Below the pieces are notes generated by a model. It searched no databases. It had not been told where the DNA came from and saw nothing but the letters and a program-made list of their open reading frames with translations. Below, piece after piece: positions 1 through 14,018 of a DNA stretch of 64,000 nucleotides. How positions within the stretch are numbered: position 1 is the stretch's first letter; each line of letters opens with the position of its first letter. The stretch lies in the NCBI RefSeq assembly GCF_900496995.4, contig NC_044023.1, forward strand, positions 22,390,453 through 22,454,452. Direction: 5' to 3'. The DNA comes from Aquila chrysaetos chrysaetos (Eukaryota; Chordata; Aves; Accipitriformes; Accipitridae). The translations under genes were made by a program, and so were the position numbers.

Positions 1-3000
1 GTTTTTAACATCAAAGATACAGAAGAAGTGTTTAGAGAGCACATTTTCTGTCGTAGGAGGAAAAAGTGTAAGAGTGTTGAAGAAAAGAATCTGGGACAGT
101 ACTTGGGGAAATATCAGTCCTTTTGTGTATTTTCTCAGAAGCGTTTTTGGAAGCAGCTTAGCAGAACCAAACTTCTGAGGTTTTGAGCTGTTGTGACTTT
201 TTCTCCCTGAGCCTAGCTGGATTGCAAACAGGTTACTCAAAGTTGCTTATCAGATAATAATAGCCAAGTGGCTCATGGATAAAGACTAGGAGTGATGGGG
301 TTTGACACATCAGAGAGTAACTAAAGCACTGCTGAACGATGATGAGGTGGTGCTTGCAATATTAGGGACTCCCGGGACCTGATTTTCCCCTCTCCTAATG
401 CAACTTAAGTAAGATTATGAGCAATCCCATCAAAGTTAATATGGAGACTAGAGTCCCTTGTCTTAATCCCAAAATCATGATGGCAGAGACAATTTATTCA
501 GACACCACCAAATAGGTTAAGTTCTAGGTGTGCTGTATTGCAGTGCTCAAGCCAGTCATTTGGGAATATGACACGAATACAAATGTTGATGACTCAAAAA
601 CAGGTTGACTCTGAAATACAAACAGGTTTTGTCACTGAATTGACTCACCATGGCTTGGGTTGGTTTTCTTTGTCTCTGTCACACACCCCTTTGGAATACG
701 AATTTTGCTTTCATTATGTTGGAAGTTTGTAAGTGTATCATGAAGAACTAGTGATCAAAGTTGTAAGTTTTAGTGCTGTGTTTTCTTTTAGCTACATTGT
801 GAATATATGTCAATAATAATCTTTATTAGAGTTTATTTAGAAAGAGTATTTCACCAGCGAAAATTTCAGTTTCTTTTGTGTCTAAGTACACAGTAGAAAG
901 TCTCTGTAAAAATCCAAGCCTGAACCCATTAGTCCTGGTAACTAAACTATTTGGTACAGCTGAAGATAAACATCATTCCCTGCAGCAGACAACCACGAGT
1001 GGGAGTGTCAGGGAGAAATGTTGTAGACCATGGCTGAAGCCCTAGGAAAACTGTGTGCTCAGGGCCAAACTTGTCCATCACTGAAACCAGGCTGAATGGA
1101 GAAATGCTCATGGCTGACATGCGATGTTGTTCCTCCTCTCTGTGTATCTTTGCACGTTAGAGCTTGATTCTTGTTTTGAAGTGATTTACATAAGAAAAAA
1201 TTGTGGCTAATTTGAAGTAAAATGCCATGTAACAGGAGAAATGTCAGGGACGCTTTTTAATGATGCTCTGTGTTGAATATTTATTCAGTAGAGTAGGAGC
1301 TGGGGATTTTGAGCAAGTTATAATGACAGGATGGTCTCGCAGGTTATTATTTTCATTCCACATGTGATCCTGCCTCCATCCTGCCCCTTCCCATAACATC
1401 AGTACCAGAGCTTAACCAACAGGAGAGCAAAACAGTAGCACATCCCTTGGAAAGAAGGGTTTGCCTTCTCAGTGTGTCACTAATTAATTAGAACATGGAG
1501 ACACAAGTCACTTCCTTGCAAGAGAGCACAGGACATTGAGAGACCATCTCGCCTTCACCAGGAAACAAATGAGACCTCTGTGGCCCAGGTAACTTTTTTT
1601 CAAGGTTTGTTTTGTTGGTTCTGTTCTTACTGTCACTTGATCTGTTCAGAAATAGGTGTTTGGGCTTCACTCTCACCCGTGGTAGCGTGGAAGTCTCAAC
1701 GGGGTTTCAGGAAGAAATCTTAAATAAAAGTATCTGCGGTGCACAGTGGTATAAGACAAAACAGTTTATAATGAAGGTCTTATTTCCATTTTATAGGCTG
1801 GGCAAATAAGGCGGCAGAGACTTTTAATGACTTGCTCAAGCTCAACAAAGTAAGGAGGAGAGCTCATTTTATTCCCTCTCACTCTGAGGTCTGTGCTCGT
1901 GCTGGCCTTCACCCACAGAGTAGCCTTGCTCTTCACTCTGTTCTCTTCGCCTTCTTTTGCTTATCTAATTCTCTTTTCGATGGAATTCTGTTAAACTTAA
2001 TTGTTCACATTTGGTTGTGATTCAAAGCCTAAATATTCAAACTAGTGTCTAACAGGCTGGCTCCCCTGCTGTGCTTGCCCCTAGCAGGAGCCACGTGCAA
2101 GCCTGCGGGTCTGGATACGCTCCTTCTGTGAATACCGCTAGAGAGAGCTAAAATTGCCCCCTCCCTCTTGCTTTTCCTCTCCCTGTTGCCTGACTCAGTT
2201 CTTTGGATACTTGTAAATTCCTGAGGTTTGTAGCTGCGTTTGTATAAGTGCTATTGTGCTTTCTTCTTTTGACTTAAACTTACAGGTACTTTTGGATAAC
2301 CTATATTTTCCACAAGTTGTCCTGAATAGACTTAAACTTTTCTGTTATTTGTATGTACAACTTGAATAAGAATTCAGCATTATAATTATTAACTAGAGGC
2401 ATCCATTTTCTATTTGAAATAACATGTTATTTAATCAGTTACTTCAATTTTGGTTTAAAATAATTTCAAATGGAATATTGGATGCTACCTGTGACTGCAA
2501 TAATTTTTTTCTAAGTGTTTAGTTTATTAAAAAGTTTGGCTTTTTTATTTGAGGTTGACCTTTTGAAGTCATCTGAAAAGCTTTTTTTGAAACTGAAAAT
2601 AAATTTTTAAAAGTTATTTGCATAATTGATTGCCGTACCTGCCTGCAGATTGTCATGCCTCGTCCTGCCCAATGCATAACAAGTTCTTAATTATGTCTTG
2701 TTGTCTGGATGTCATGTCCTGAGGCACTAGAGAAATGCCCAGATTTCTTTTTAGTGTAGATTGTAAATAGCTTGGGAATTTTAGATCTTTCTTTTGTGTG
2801 GTAGAGTCATTTCTCTATGGGAGCTATATGTGGGAACTTCCACTAATTATATTCTAATTATAAAATAGTAGGAGCAGATGCTGCTTTAGAGAAATACTTC
2901 AGTTGAAGGCATTCATGGGATGGATACAGCAACCCACCCAGCAGATAAGCCATTTTAATAACAGCAGGAGATGGACACTCCGTGGTGAAAATAGAGGTGG

Positions 3001-6000
3001 TCATTCTTCCTAAGGACAGATAGCCATGAGTTCCAGTGGGAAACTCTCTACGTTGTTCTTGGGTCTTTATATAGAATTTGTGCTCCAGTGGAGGTTCAAA
3101 CTCTATAATAAGCAAATATATTTTGTACTTACTAAAATCAGTGAATGTTGATAGCTTGCTTTCTGTCAAGAATTTTGTGGTTTTGTTTTTTTTTTATCTG
3201 CCAAGAGGTGGAGGGAGGAAGGGCAAAAAGGAATTGTATATTAGAAATGAGGAAAGTTAGAGTAAGGGAGTAAGTCCTGATTGCTCATTAGAGCTCAACA
3301 GCACAGACCCACCGAAACAAAGGGTTAAGGCATCTGGAAGCAGCAGAGAACCTGCTGAACTGGAATGGGTTTGTATTTCAAAAGTAGGATTGAGAAGTGG
3401 TAGAACTGCTAAATGGCAGAAGTTTGACTTTGAAATTGTCCTCAGTGCTGTTTTCATTTAATAATGAGCATATATTGAGTAGGTCCCAGTTCTTTGCCTC
3501 CATAACCAAGAAAGTCACACTTGGAGAAAATGGATGAAAATGATTTAGCAACGACAAAACTGTCTTGTTCTTTTGTGGATGTAAGAGTTTTCCCTATCCG
3601 TGCAGGGTAATCCCTTGGGATACATTGGCCAAACCCAGCTAGCAGTGGAAATATTCAGTGTACTCGCAACATAGGGCTCGTAGTTTCAAATATAACTATT
3701 AGTTCTGATACCTAAGTTATGTTTCTAAGTGCTGGCCTTTATAAAGTCTCTCCAGTCACTGTCCATAAGACAGGTCCTACAAGGGCCAGGCAACGAAGTT
3801 GGCAAATCATGAAAAAAAATTACTGCATGTTCTAAATTCCTGTTTTAATTGCAGCAAGATCTTTAACCTCATATCACAAAAGTAAAATTTAAGATCCAGT
3901 GCCGCTCTTATTCTGCAGCAAATTGAAATCCTCAGGAAAAGCAAGGCCAAAAATCCCTAAAACCAAATACAAAAGTGACTGTAGTAGGCCTTGATTATTG
4001 ACCAAACGAAAGTGAAAGGAGGTGCTTCCCTTTGGCTGGTTTTGTAATGCAGCTTAAGGGCAGCTGTAGGTCTGTATTTTTTACTGGAGCAAGTGACAGC
4101 CAAGATCCCAACGTAAAGAAGATAGTGCCTGAAGTAAGTTAGGGACATCTGTGAACATACACAGCCACACATGGATATAATAATGAAAATAAATTTACTT
4201 TAGGTTATAGGTAGGTATGTACCAGAATGATACTGTGACATCCTCTACGTCTATGTGTGTATGGCTCTAGAGCAAATATAGTCTGATGATAATAATAAGG
4301 TACTGTGTATAACTGAGAAATAATTGTATTAATTTTGAGAAGCAGGATGTATTGTGTCTTCCTGCAAATGCATTATTGTATAAAATGGTATTTATACAGA
4401 TACCTGTATTACAGCATGTATGTGGGTTTTACTAACTCTGGGTAAATACATTGATAGAGCAGTTTAGTGCAAAGGTTTATTTTCACCAAGTTAAAACACA
4501 TTGAAAATGAAATAGAATAATCTTAAATTTGCCCAATTTCTTAATGTAATAGTAAAAACCTTTCCTGTTTTCTGAAGTATCAGTAGGTGCTCTCATCCAG
4601 TTCCCCTTACCAGTACAAATGGTGATGCACTGTGTTCACACCAGGTACTTGGGAGGATGAATGTGTCTTGGGCTGCTTGGTAAATGACCTGTACACCAAG
4701 ACTAGCTTATCCCAAGACATTGATGACACATGCAAGACTTGATCTGGGTGACAGTAAGGATGATTAAGCTATGGATCATTCACTGGGAAGCTGGAAAGTC
4801 CAGCTAGTGATTTTCATGCTGTTCTGTAAGTTTGACAGCTCAAGAGGTACCCGCTCCTAATGACTTTTAATTTGGGATTTATTCTTGCATGTCAGCTAAT
4901 TCCTGACGTCTTGGTCCTGATGAGGAGGGTGTAGATAATAGACGTAGAACTCAGATAGGAGAGACCTAAAACATATACTGTACCATAAAAATGCAAAGAC
5001 TGTGCCAGTCACTTCATAATTTTGCAGTTTGAATGCCTGCATATCCTATTATTGCTGCACAGCTTCTTTTTGAAAATTTTTTATTTATGGTCATTACTAA
5101 TCAAAACATATTTAAAAGTGCCATAAATCAACCATCTCAGCAGGCTAAACTGTTCAAAGGGGCAAAATGCTGTTGGCCACTGCGTACATGGGCTGCACAG
5201 CAAACTGCACAGCGTTACATTTGCACAATTACCTGTGGCTTGTGTTACAAGGAGAGCGGTGATTGATCCTTGAGTGACTTGCAATTTATCAAAGATTAGA
5301 TATGATTTCTCCTGTATCTGATTAACCTTCTCTGTAAGATGGCCATCATTTTTGCAATGACAGTAGATTATTCCATACTTGAAAAGACGGATATCAGCTA
5401 GTTGCAATCAATAGCCCACAAAAGGTGACACCTTGAATTCACTGGGTTATCTATAAAGTGTGTCACAAATGGTTCAATCGTTTGTCAAATATACCGATTT
5501 CATTTAAGGCACCTCTGAAGTGAAGTGGCTTTCATTTTAGTCTGAAATGCAAAGAGATAGTGAGGGGGTGTTTGGGTTTGTAGTGTAATCAGGCACTGTT
5601 GCATGCTGCTATAAAGAGCAAGTACAAATTTCTGTGAGTGACAGATTTGATTGTCATTTCCAGACCCCATTACATATGATTTTCTTTGTCACAATTGTAT
5701 GGAGAGAGCTTGATTTGATAAGATTGCATTGCACTAGGTAAAATGGAGGTTAAAATGAAGTATTGTGCCCTCTTGTTATTTAAGTAACACTGTACTCTCA
5801 GTGGAGTGGATATATTTTCATATATTTTGTCTTTGAATTTGCCATAATGGCACATCCCTCCCCAGTATCCTTTGATGCAATTCCATTCTTAATGTGTTTT
5901 CAGGTTTAAATTAGCTTTCATTTATTATTCAGCCACACAAAGAATGCATATTTGACTGTGCAGAAATGCAATCCCTTGATTGACTGCCTGGTCCCTGTCT

Positions 6001-9000
6001 GGGAGGTGGGAGGCATTAATTCCTGGGAGGGAGACTCTTACATCAAGTTTAGACAGTTTTCAATCTGTGGGAAGCTCTTTTTCAATGTCAGTTTAAGAAA
6101 TATGTTAATAAATTGTACCTCGACTGCGGTTCAGCTGTGAATGAAGCTGAGGAGGAAACTGCTATTCTTGAAAGGGAATCTTCAGCAGCTGGATGGGCAG
6201 GTTACTTAGGAGTGCAGTCACGAGGAACAACATCTAAACTCTCCTCTTAAAAAAACCTTGCCGACACTAAAAGAAAACAGGCTTCCTAAGAGAAAGGGGC
6301 TCAGGCGATGTGCTGAAACACCTGTCTAAAAATAATTGCATGTCCCCCACACTGTTGTGGTTGTGATATGGCAAGATTTAAGCCAAGTAAACTGCAAGAA
6401 AAGGATCCTCTTTCAGGAAAGCAATTTTAGCATGTCCTAAATGCCCAGCTCAACCGTGTGTATTGCTGAATCAGAGTCTCCACTCTTCCAGGAAAGGTCA
6501 AATGTTCCACCGCTCCTTTCCTTAATCCCCATTAAATACGTGGCCATGTTTCACTGCCTTCGTTGCCAAAGATCGGTGCTGCCTGAATACATGGAAAGAT
6601 CTAGACCACTAATCACATATATTTCTAAAATCAGAGAAGTGGCTTTACTCTCAGGCCTAAATTCCCGTTTCTAAACTGATAGTGTCACTTTTGCTTTTAA
6701 TAAGATTACATTTTATTAGGCTGAACTACCATAGTACACACCAGAGGACACTGTAAGTGCTGCAAAATTTTCTGTTAAGAAATGTGCCATATAAATCAGT
6801 AGCTTGTCTTGCGAGAGCACATGTATAATAGCTGATTATATGGAAAAGAAGAGTTATATTGGCATAAGAGCCATGTGCTTCTTCCTGAAAGCATATATGT
6901 GACTCATCACAGCTCACCTCTGTGATATTGTACAGGCCAAATACTGTAAATACTTAGCCTTTCCCCATTTTAATCTTAATTTTGGCCATACCCCATAAAG
7001 TACTCAAACAATTTATTAAGATAGCTGTAGTTTGCTATGCTAAGTCGTACTATGTTTTCAGTTATTCATCGGTTATTAATCTCTTTAGTTCAGGGTCATG
7101 TTTTCCTCTCTTCAGCATTTCTCATAGTGTCTGATGGTGCCTGGAGCGCTAAGAGCTCCCAGAAGTTTAGCTAGTCAAGTCTCAGATGCTTTTGACTTTA
7201 TGCTCTTGGATAAATGTTTCATTCACAAATAGAAGAGAAAGAAACATTAGAGCACATTTGAGTATTCATGTATTGGACTTTGATTCTTCGGTTGCTCATA
7301 GAAAACAGATGATTCCACCTCCAAGACTGATTTTTATTATCTCCAGACATGATTTGCCTTGAAATCAATACAATAATGTAAAATGTCATTGCAAATAGAG
7401 GACGTTGGTCTGCAATGCATTTATTAACTGCCTCTGATAGAAACCACAATGAAAACAGTCAACATGCTGGTATTCCAAAAAGAGAAAAAGTGAGTCCCAA
7501 ATGCTCAAGTTATAGTTTATCTACAGGAAAAACCTATTTTAAAATCTTGTATGTGAAATGGTTTATGCAAATAAGGAAAAAATGTAGCTAGATCTTGAAC
7601 ATTGTAACACTAATGGCTGTTTAAGAGACTTAGGTAATTAGATGGTTAATCAAACTTGAAACTACTGCTTATCTGTCTAGGTCCACATAATGAATATCAG
7701 CAACATGAATGGAATTCAGCCCGAGGAAAAGCAGCGCTCTGTCCGTTTTCTCTCGCGTTGGATGCAGCCGTGTGTGCTTGGCATCGCTTGCCTTTGTCTT
7801 AGCTGCTTGTTTGAAGCATCTGGTAATTGAACATAAACTCTTGCACTTGAGCATTCATGCTTGAACCTGAAATTACCTTGTCACCCACACTGGCTTTCAT
7901 TAAAAAGCTAACAGATGCCCTGGCATGCTCCTATCGCAATACATGATGCAGAGAGTCAGAGCCTCATATGCTGAAATGGCTTTGGACTATATGGTCTCCT
8001 CTTGTCCAGCCTGGAATAAATGTCCTCCTCTCTGCATTCTGCAGCAGCCGCTCTGGCCATTACGCGTCTGAGCTGCTTGCTGCTGTTTAACTTGGACATG
8101 CCCTCTGAGTATAATAGGTGGGATACTAATATTTCTTATGTACTTGACGAAAATGTACATATCCCTCAGCAAAAACAAACACTGCTTTTCTTTTTTCCAC
8201 TTAAAGAACCAGACCATGTTTCTTCTGTCTGTAAGCAGCTGTTGCAGTTTTCACTAGCTGATTTGTGTCCATTTGCAATACTTTCCCCTCCAAAGCCATG
8301 AATATTTACAACAGACTTTTCCTATTTAGGCAAAAGAGTAAAGGGGAGAGGGACCTATACTGCAGACCTTCAATGGAGGATCTTTTACAAAATGTGCAAA
8401 CAAATCTTGAATAAAGTGAAATGGGCAAGGCTGGAAGAAGAAAGGAGGAATAAGCCTTTGCAAGATCTTAGAAATTTTTCCTTGTAAGCAGAACAGTCTG
8501 AAGGCACAGTTAAGTTTTGGAGAGGAGTTCTGATTTCTTCAGTTTTTTACCCTGGATAAATGTGTCAAAACTTGAGTATTGCCTTCTCTTCATTCTCCTT
8601 TGGCCTCCTCCTCTATGCCAGGATAGATGTCTAAGTAAGCATTTAGGTATAAGGTGCGCAGGTTTCAGAAACCAGCATTGGAAATGCTGACATTATCTCC
8701 TTTTTCTTCATCTGTCTCAGATGCTCGATTCCACTGATTTGAGGCCAACAACAGGAGCGGTATCTCCTGAGCATGTTACAGTTCAATCTTTTATTGTAGT
8801 AAAATACTCTATATTCCTTCAGCAGCCGGGGCTGGCAAAGCATATCTCATTGTTTACTAAGCACTTTGATAGCCTTAAATGAAAGGCACTGCAGTTATTA
8901 GCATCACTGAATCCCTTCCCAGCAGAGCAGAGCACACAGCCTCCACAGCTGAGCCAAATTGGAAATGAGCACATTTGGAAACGGGATGCTGAGTAGCCAT

Positions 9001-12000
9001 CTAATGCAGACAGGTCTGCCTGTCTCTAGGTGGAAAAAACCCTCCGGTCAGTTGAAATCTTGCTGATGGGCACAATATACATGACATCGCTTCTCACTTT
9101 GCCCTGGTCCTCCTGTATCATTCAGAAGGTATTTGCATGTTCTGGACTGACTTTTTTTTTTTTTTTTTTTTTTTTAAAGGCATTATCTCTGAGTGTCAGT
9201 CTCTGATTTATGTCACTTATATCATGCCACTGTAGATTGCATCCCACTGTGTCATGTCCTCCAGATCAATATGACACAACGTAGCACTGCATGAGCTACA
9301 ATGAGCAAACGCAGCGACGCAAAGCTGTTTACCCTAAACAAGTAATCCCTCCTAATGGACACCCAATCAATAGAAAATCAGGGTGGGATGGTTTCTTTTC
9401 AGATTGGATAATTGTTACCCTCAGACCATACCAGTGATGGCTGCAGCCTGCTGCTTTGCAGCTCAGAAATGCATCACAGCTTCCCGACATGAGATGCAAA
9501 ACGCAGGCAGCGCTAACAGCTGATGACGGGCTCCCTTTAGCGGGGGACGAGGGACAAAAGCGACGCAATTACAGCCTTCGTACACATGGGAAGTGCTGCT
9601 GAGCTCCGTTTCTTCTAACAAACCGAAAGCTAGCAAGAAAACTTTGTTAAAATCTCTTGTAATATAAGCCAAAGACATTAAACCTGTCAGAAATACACCG
9701 AATTCTCTGCAATACGCTGCAGCAATAAAACTAAGGGACGCAACGCAGGACAAAGATAGGTAAGAAAAGCTCAGACAGCCTCAGCGCACCCCGCTAGCAA
9801 GGCCGGGGCCGATGGCGGTGGCATCCCGAGCTGTCCCGTGCGGCAGTACGGATCTGCTCCAGCTGAGGACCATCCCCGTGAGCTTTCACGCTGCTCAAAC
9901 CGTCTCAGCTCTGACGACAGGGTGCAAGCTGAGCCGCTCCGTGAGCCGCCAGCCTGGCTGGCATGCAAGGAAAACCACACGTGAAGCAAAAGAAGTGCCG
10001 TTTCTGTCACACCAAGTGTGCTCCTGAAAATGCTGGCGTGAAAGGAAGGCTGGGAGGGAGCTTTCCTGCTTCCCTGAGCCTTCAGTGACACCTACAGACA
10101 AAGCACCAACCAGTCTGCAGAGGTTACATCCCAGCACAGGCCGTAAGCCCTGCTTTGCTCCTGCCCTTCGGGAAAAGGTCTCCTCTTTCTCTGCAGCAAA
10201 GCCAAGCCCAGGGCAGTGTTAAGTCTGCTGTTGCTGCATTTGCTGTACGGACAGGACACCTACCGAATGCGTGTATAGTGTAGTTATTTTCTTCTCTTGC
10301 TGTTTCCTATTTGGGACTAAAAACCAGATTATTTTACCTGCTGATGACAGAGGGCTTTTCACCTCCTGAGAGCGTTCCTGTTAGCATGCAGCATTCGCTT
10401 ATTTTTCCTCTAAAAACTTCTCAGTAATGGCAGATTAACTTTTTCAGAGGTGACCTGGAACAATTTTCCTTGCTTTTTGTCTGTTCTTTCTGAAGGAGAG
10501 CTGGGAAGTGCCAGGCGCTGCTTCCCTCTGTGGAGGGCTCAGAAACCTGCAGGCAGCTGTAAGGGGTGACGGTACTAATAGAAATTCTTACCCTTTATCT
10601 GCAACTGAATCTTTCAGCCTTATTTTTAAAACTATCTCAAAATGCACCAGAGTGCTCCAAAGGAGAATATCAGCTCAAAAATATCACCAAAATCACAATT
10701 TTTTTTTTTAAATTAACTGTCTTTGACATCCAAGGAAAATAACCTGTACATAGAGGGGACAGGACACTAACAGGGCATTAAGACCAGCTCTCCCGTAGTA
10801 TCTGTCTCCCCAGACTGCCTCTCTTGCCCTGCAAGTGGACAATAAATAAATGAGTAGCTAGCTCAGAAAAAAACAATCCTTTTTTTTAATTTTTGACTTG
10901 GATGCTAACCAACATGATTTCGGTGTCATTAAAGCACTCGCCATAATTTAAAAAGTGCCTGATGTTACAGGTTTTGAAAATGCAAATCTAATAATTTTGA
11001 TTACCACTTGGCTGTGTATCGCCAAGGTGTGCCTACACTCGGCTGCCCTCAATTGGCTTCTGAATAACATTTTCCATTTGCTGCTCTGCGAGGGTTATTA
11101 AAGGGGGGAGGGATGTTTTTGGTGTTCAGCTTTCCCAGTCCTTGAGAAGAGATGGGTAAGCGTTCTCCTTGGGGTGATTTGTAAAGTGCACCGGGGGGGG
11201 CTCGTGCTTGAGCTGAGCATGGCTTGGGTCAGAGCCCTCCCTGCGCATCGTTTGTCACCAAGCTGTATCAGCCGTTCCCATAACTTGGTATGTTCAGCTA
11301 TTAGATTGCAATGCTTCTTGACATGCCTGGATTGAAACCTGGGGGTCTGATTTTTGGAGGCATCCGGCACTTGCAGTTCCTACGGTGTCCACAAGAGCTG
11401 TGCTAAGATGCTCTGGAAAGCAGGTCTTTAGTAAACACCCAGGTTTCATTCTTCATACGTTTATAAACTGTTTATATGCATTGCTGCAGGAAGAATCAGA
11501 TTTATGGTGCGGACTTCTCATCTCTTGCAGAAAGTGCCGTGGAGGCGAGGGTTACCTACAGCAAAACCTCGGTGCTGACACTTGTTAAGGACTAGAGCTT
11601 ACACGGATCATTGCGGGACTCATGTAGGAGAGCTCAGGGCTTTGTGGGAGGCACCCATTTCATCTCAGAGTCAAGTCCTTCATAAATATTTCATACAGGC
11701 TTTGAGCAGGGCAGAGGATGAACTGCTGATGCTGAAAGGAATTTCAGTAAGTGATTCTGTGCCTGAGCCCTACTGCAGGTGCGGGCATTTCTGTAGCATC
11801 CCAAGCTTGGGATGCTCTGGGTCTTCTTGAGTTTCAGTAGTAGCAATCCCAAGCGACTGTAAAATCCTGATACATCAGTTAGTTACACAAAAACAATGTC
11901 ATAAGTCTAGACAATAATTAAGCATTATTTTAGTAATGTGCACTTAACACTGCTTATACCTGAGAAATTTCAAATGCTTGTATTAATTAGTTAAGGCTTG

Positions 12001-13842
12001 TAACACCTATTGTGGATCTGCTAAGAGTTACTCTATTTTGTTAGAAGTGAAACCAAAATACAGATGAATTAAATTTGTCTAAGATAATACAGCCACGTCC
12101 CTGAGGACTTGATCTGAAGCCTATATAGTCAGTGATGCAATCTTTTTCACCACCTCCTGTACACTTCTGGTAAGGTCTCTGAAAACCCAGGAACAGCTTT
12201 GTATCCCCTGAATTTCGGTGAGTAGTTCTGCCCAGTGTGTATCTTTGTTGCTGTATCCTTATTATTTTAGCAGAGAATTAAGCAGTTGGCCAATACTCTC
12301 TGGAAGAAGTACTTAAGATTTTGGTTTCATATACCAGAGAATGAATAATGCTCGTAGTATTTTAGCATGACAGCTGTGCAGAATAGACTTTTGGAATAAG
12401 CAAAAATATCTATCTGTATATGATTTTCACACTTTCGGTCTCATTGTTAAGCAATATTTTTTCTCCTTTTCATTTCCTCTGAGGCCCTGTAGAAAAAAAT
12501 TATGGCATTTTTGTCAACAGAAATGAAAGACAAATGTTAACTTTAGAGGCAGAGGGAATTCACGGGCACAGATGAGGAGCTGAAGTCTGCATAATGTGTC
12601 ATGGCTCATCTTTCTGTGCCACCATTTTGCTCGTACTGCACGACTAAAGTGAAAAATAGACAATTAAACCAGTGGTAAAGGCTCCATGTGAACTCCAGCT
12701 GTGAATAAGGGATTAGTCCTCAAGCCCAAGGTGGAGCTGCTACGTGCTGCTGCCCATATTTAACAGAAGAACTTGCTACATCACAGATACCTGCAGGTTT
12801 GGGGGCTTTCCTTTAGAAATGTCGTGTTTAGGACAATGCCCTTTCTCACCTTTCTTCTGCTTCACATCCCCAAAATACTGGCTCAGTTCTTATTCAACGG
12901 GTCAGTGACATCTCATGTAAGATCACAGAGGTCCTAAAAAGTGAGTCTGACCTACTGACTGACCCAAATCAGCTGCACGTCAGGCAGAGGAGTTACTACA
13001 CCCAGAGCCATGTCTTACCCCAAAACCCTTCTGTCTGATGTTACTACAGGACTTCGCTTATTGGGGCAGAGTTTTGGTTTCCATGGTATGAAAGGTTTGG
13101 TTGGTGTCACTCATAATTTATATTTATTCTCTGTGTGGGCCCTCCTCAGGCAAAGAAAACTACCTGGATTTAAAACATAAAACAATCCATCAGACAGAGA
13201 ACATGACCAGTATTCTAAACAAGCACTGAGTTTTCAGTAAACATAACATACAACAATAATGTTAGTCTAATCTTTCCCTTTCCAGGTCCGAGCAGGTATC
13301 ACTCTCGTTTTTAATATACCCTTCTTCATTCCAGTTTTAGAGATTTCACATTGTGAGAGTTTTCTTAAGGCAGCATTTAATTTAGGAACAACAAAATAGG
13401 GGGTTTTATAACCATTCTGAGCAATGTATGACTGTGAAACAAATCTTTGAAGTAAGAAGATTCAAATAAAATAATCTCTGATCTCCAAGCTTTTTCAAAA
13501 ATTTTACCTAAGCCCTTCAGATCTGCTGCGCTCTTTCAGCCTTTTCTTTTCAGCCTTTTCTTGTTCATCTGGACGGTGGCTAGAAGAGGATTCTGGAGGA
13601 TTTATTAACAGTGTTTCAACAAAAAGAGAAAGGGATCGGAGGATAAAATCAAAGATGTGATAGTTCACTTGTTGCATTAAGGATCTTCCTAAGCGATCAC
13701 TGCAAATTTTTCTAGTTCTGGTGGCAATGCTGCAGTTGTGCTAGACTGCTTAGGATCTTTTTCAGCTCTACATGTCTCTCCATTTCTCAGGAGGACAGGA
13801 TTAATGTTTTCCCCCCCCCTCTGTTTTCCTTGTTGTTTGTAG
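1..13842 (+). other. CNTN4: CNTN4 intron upstream of the Ig6 exon (13.8 kb)
   Basis: I recognise no coding exon here. The open frames are short, lack domain motifs and are not framed by convincing splice sites. The first recognisable exon, at 13843, begins in the middle of a codon, so an upstream exon must exist outside the window or be too short for me to see. The stretch is AT-rich with a 24-nt T run at 9152-9175, a GC-rich patch around 9780-10100 and a perfect 22-bp palindrome at 11795-11816. Contactin genes are known for very long introns, so one long intron is the simplest reading. Confidence 0.6.
9152..9175. repeat. Poly(T) tract, 24 nt
   Basis: An uninterrupted T run in the first CNTN4 intron segment. 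There is no recognisable retroposon body on either side, so it may be a simple repeat or an antisense retroposon tail. Confidence 0.9.
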
Positions 13843-14018
13843 ATCCAACCCGGGTTATGGTGTCACCTTTCAGCATGGATGTCACTGTTGGAGAAAGCAT
13901 TGTCTTGCCTTGTCAGGTATCTCACGATCACTCGCTAGATATCATGTTTACCTGGTCGTTTAATGGACACCTGATAGATTTTGAAAAAGATGGAGATCAC
14001 TTTGAAAGAGTTGGAGGG
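13843..14018 (+). CDS. CNTN4: CNTN4 exon: first half of Ig domain 6
   Basis: The acceptor is ...TTGTTTGTAG after a C-rich tract and the donor is GTAAGT at 14019. The exon begins with two bases of a split Asp codon (phase 1) and ends on a whole codon (phase 0). The peptide starts [14 protein letters not shown] and contains the Ig B-strand cysteine (IVLPC) and the C-strand tryptophan (FTWSFNG). The second Ig cysteine is on the next exon, so the domain is split, as is usual in contactins. Confidence 0.93.

Noticed and set aside
1-13842. Additional CNTN4 exons encoding Ig5 or earlier domains
   Set aside because: I searched the frames for Ig signatures (LxC, W, YxC) flanked by splice sites and found none convincing; a short diverged exon could still have escaped me.
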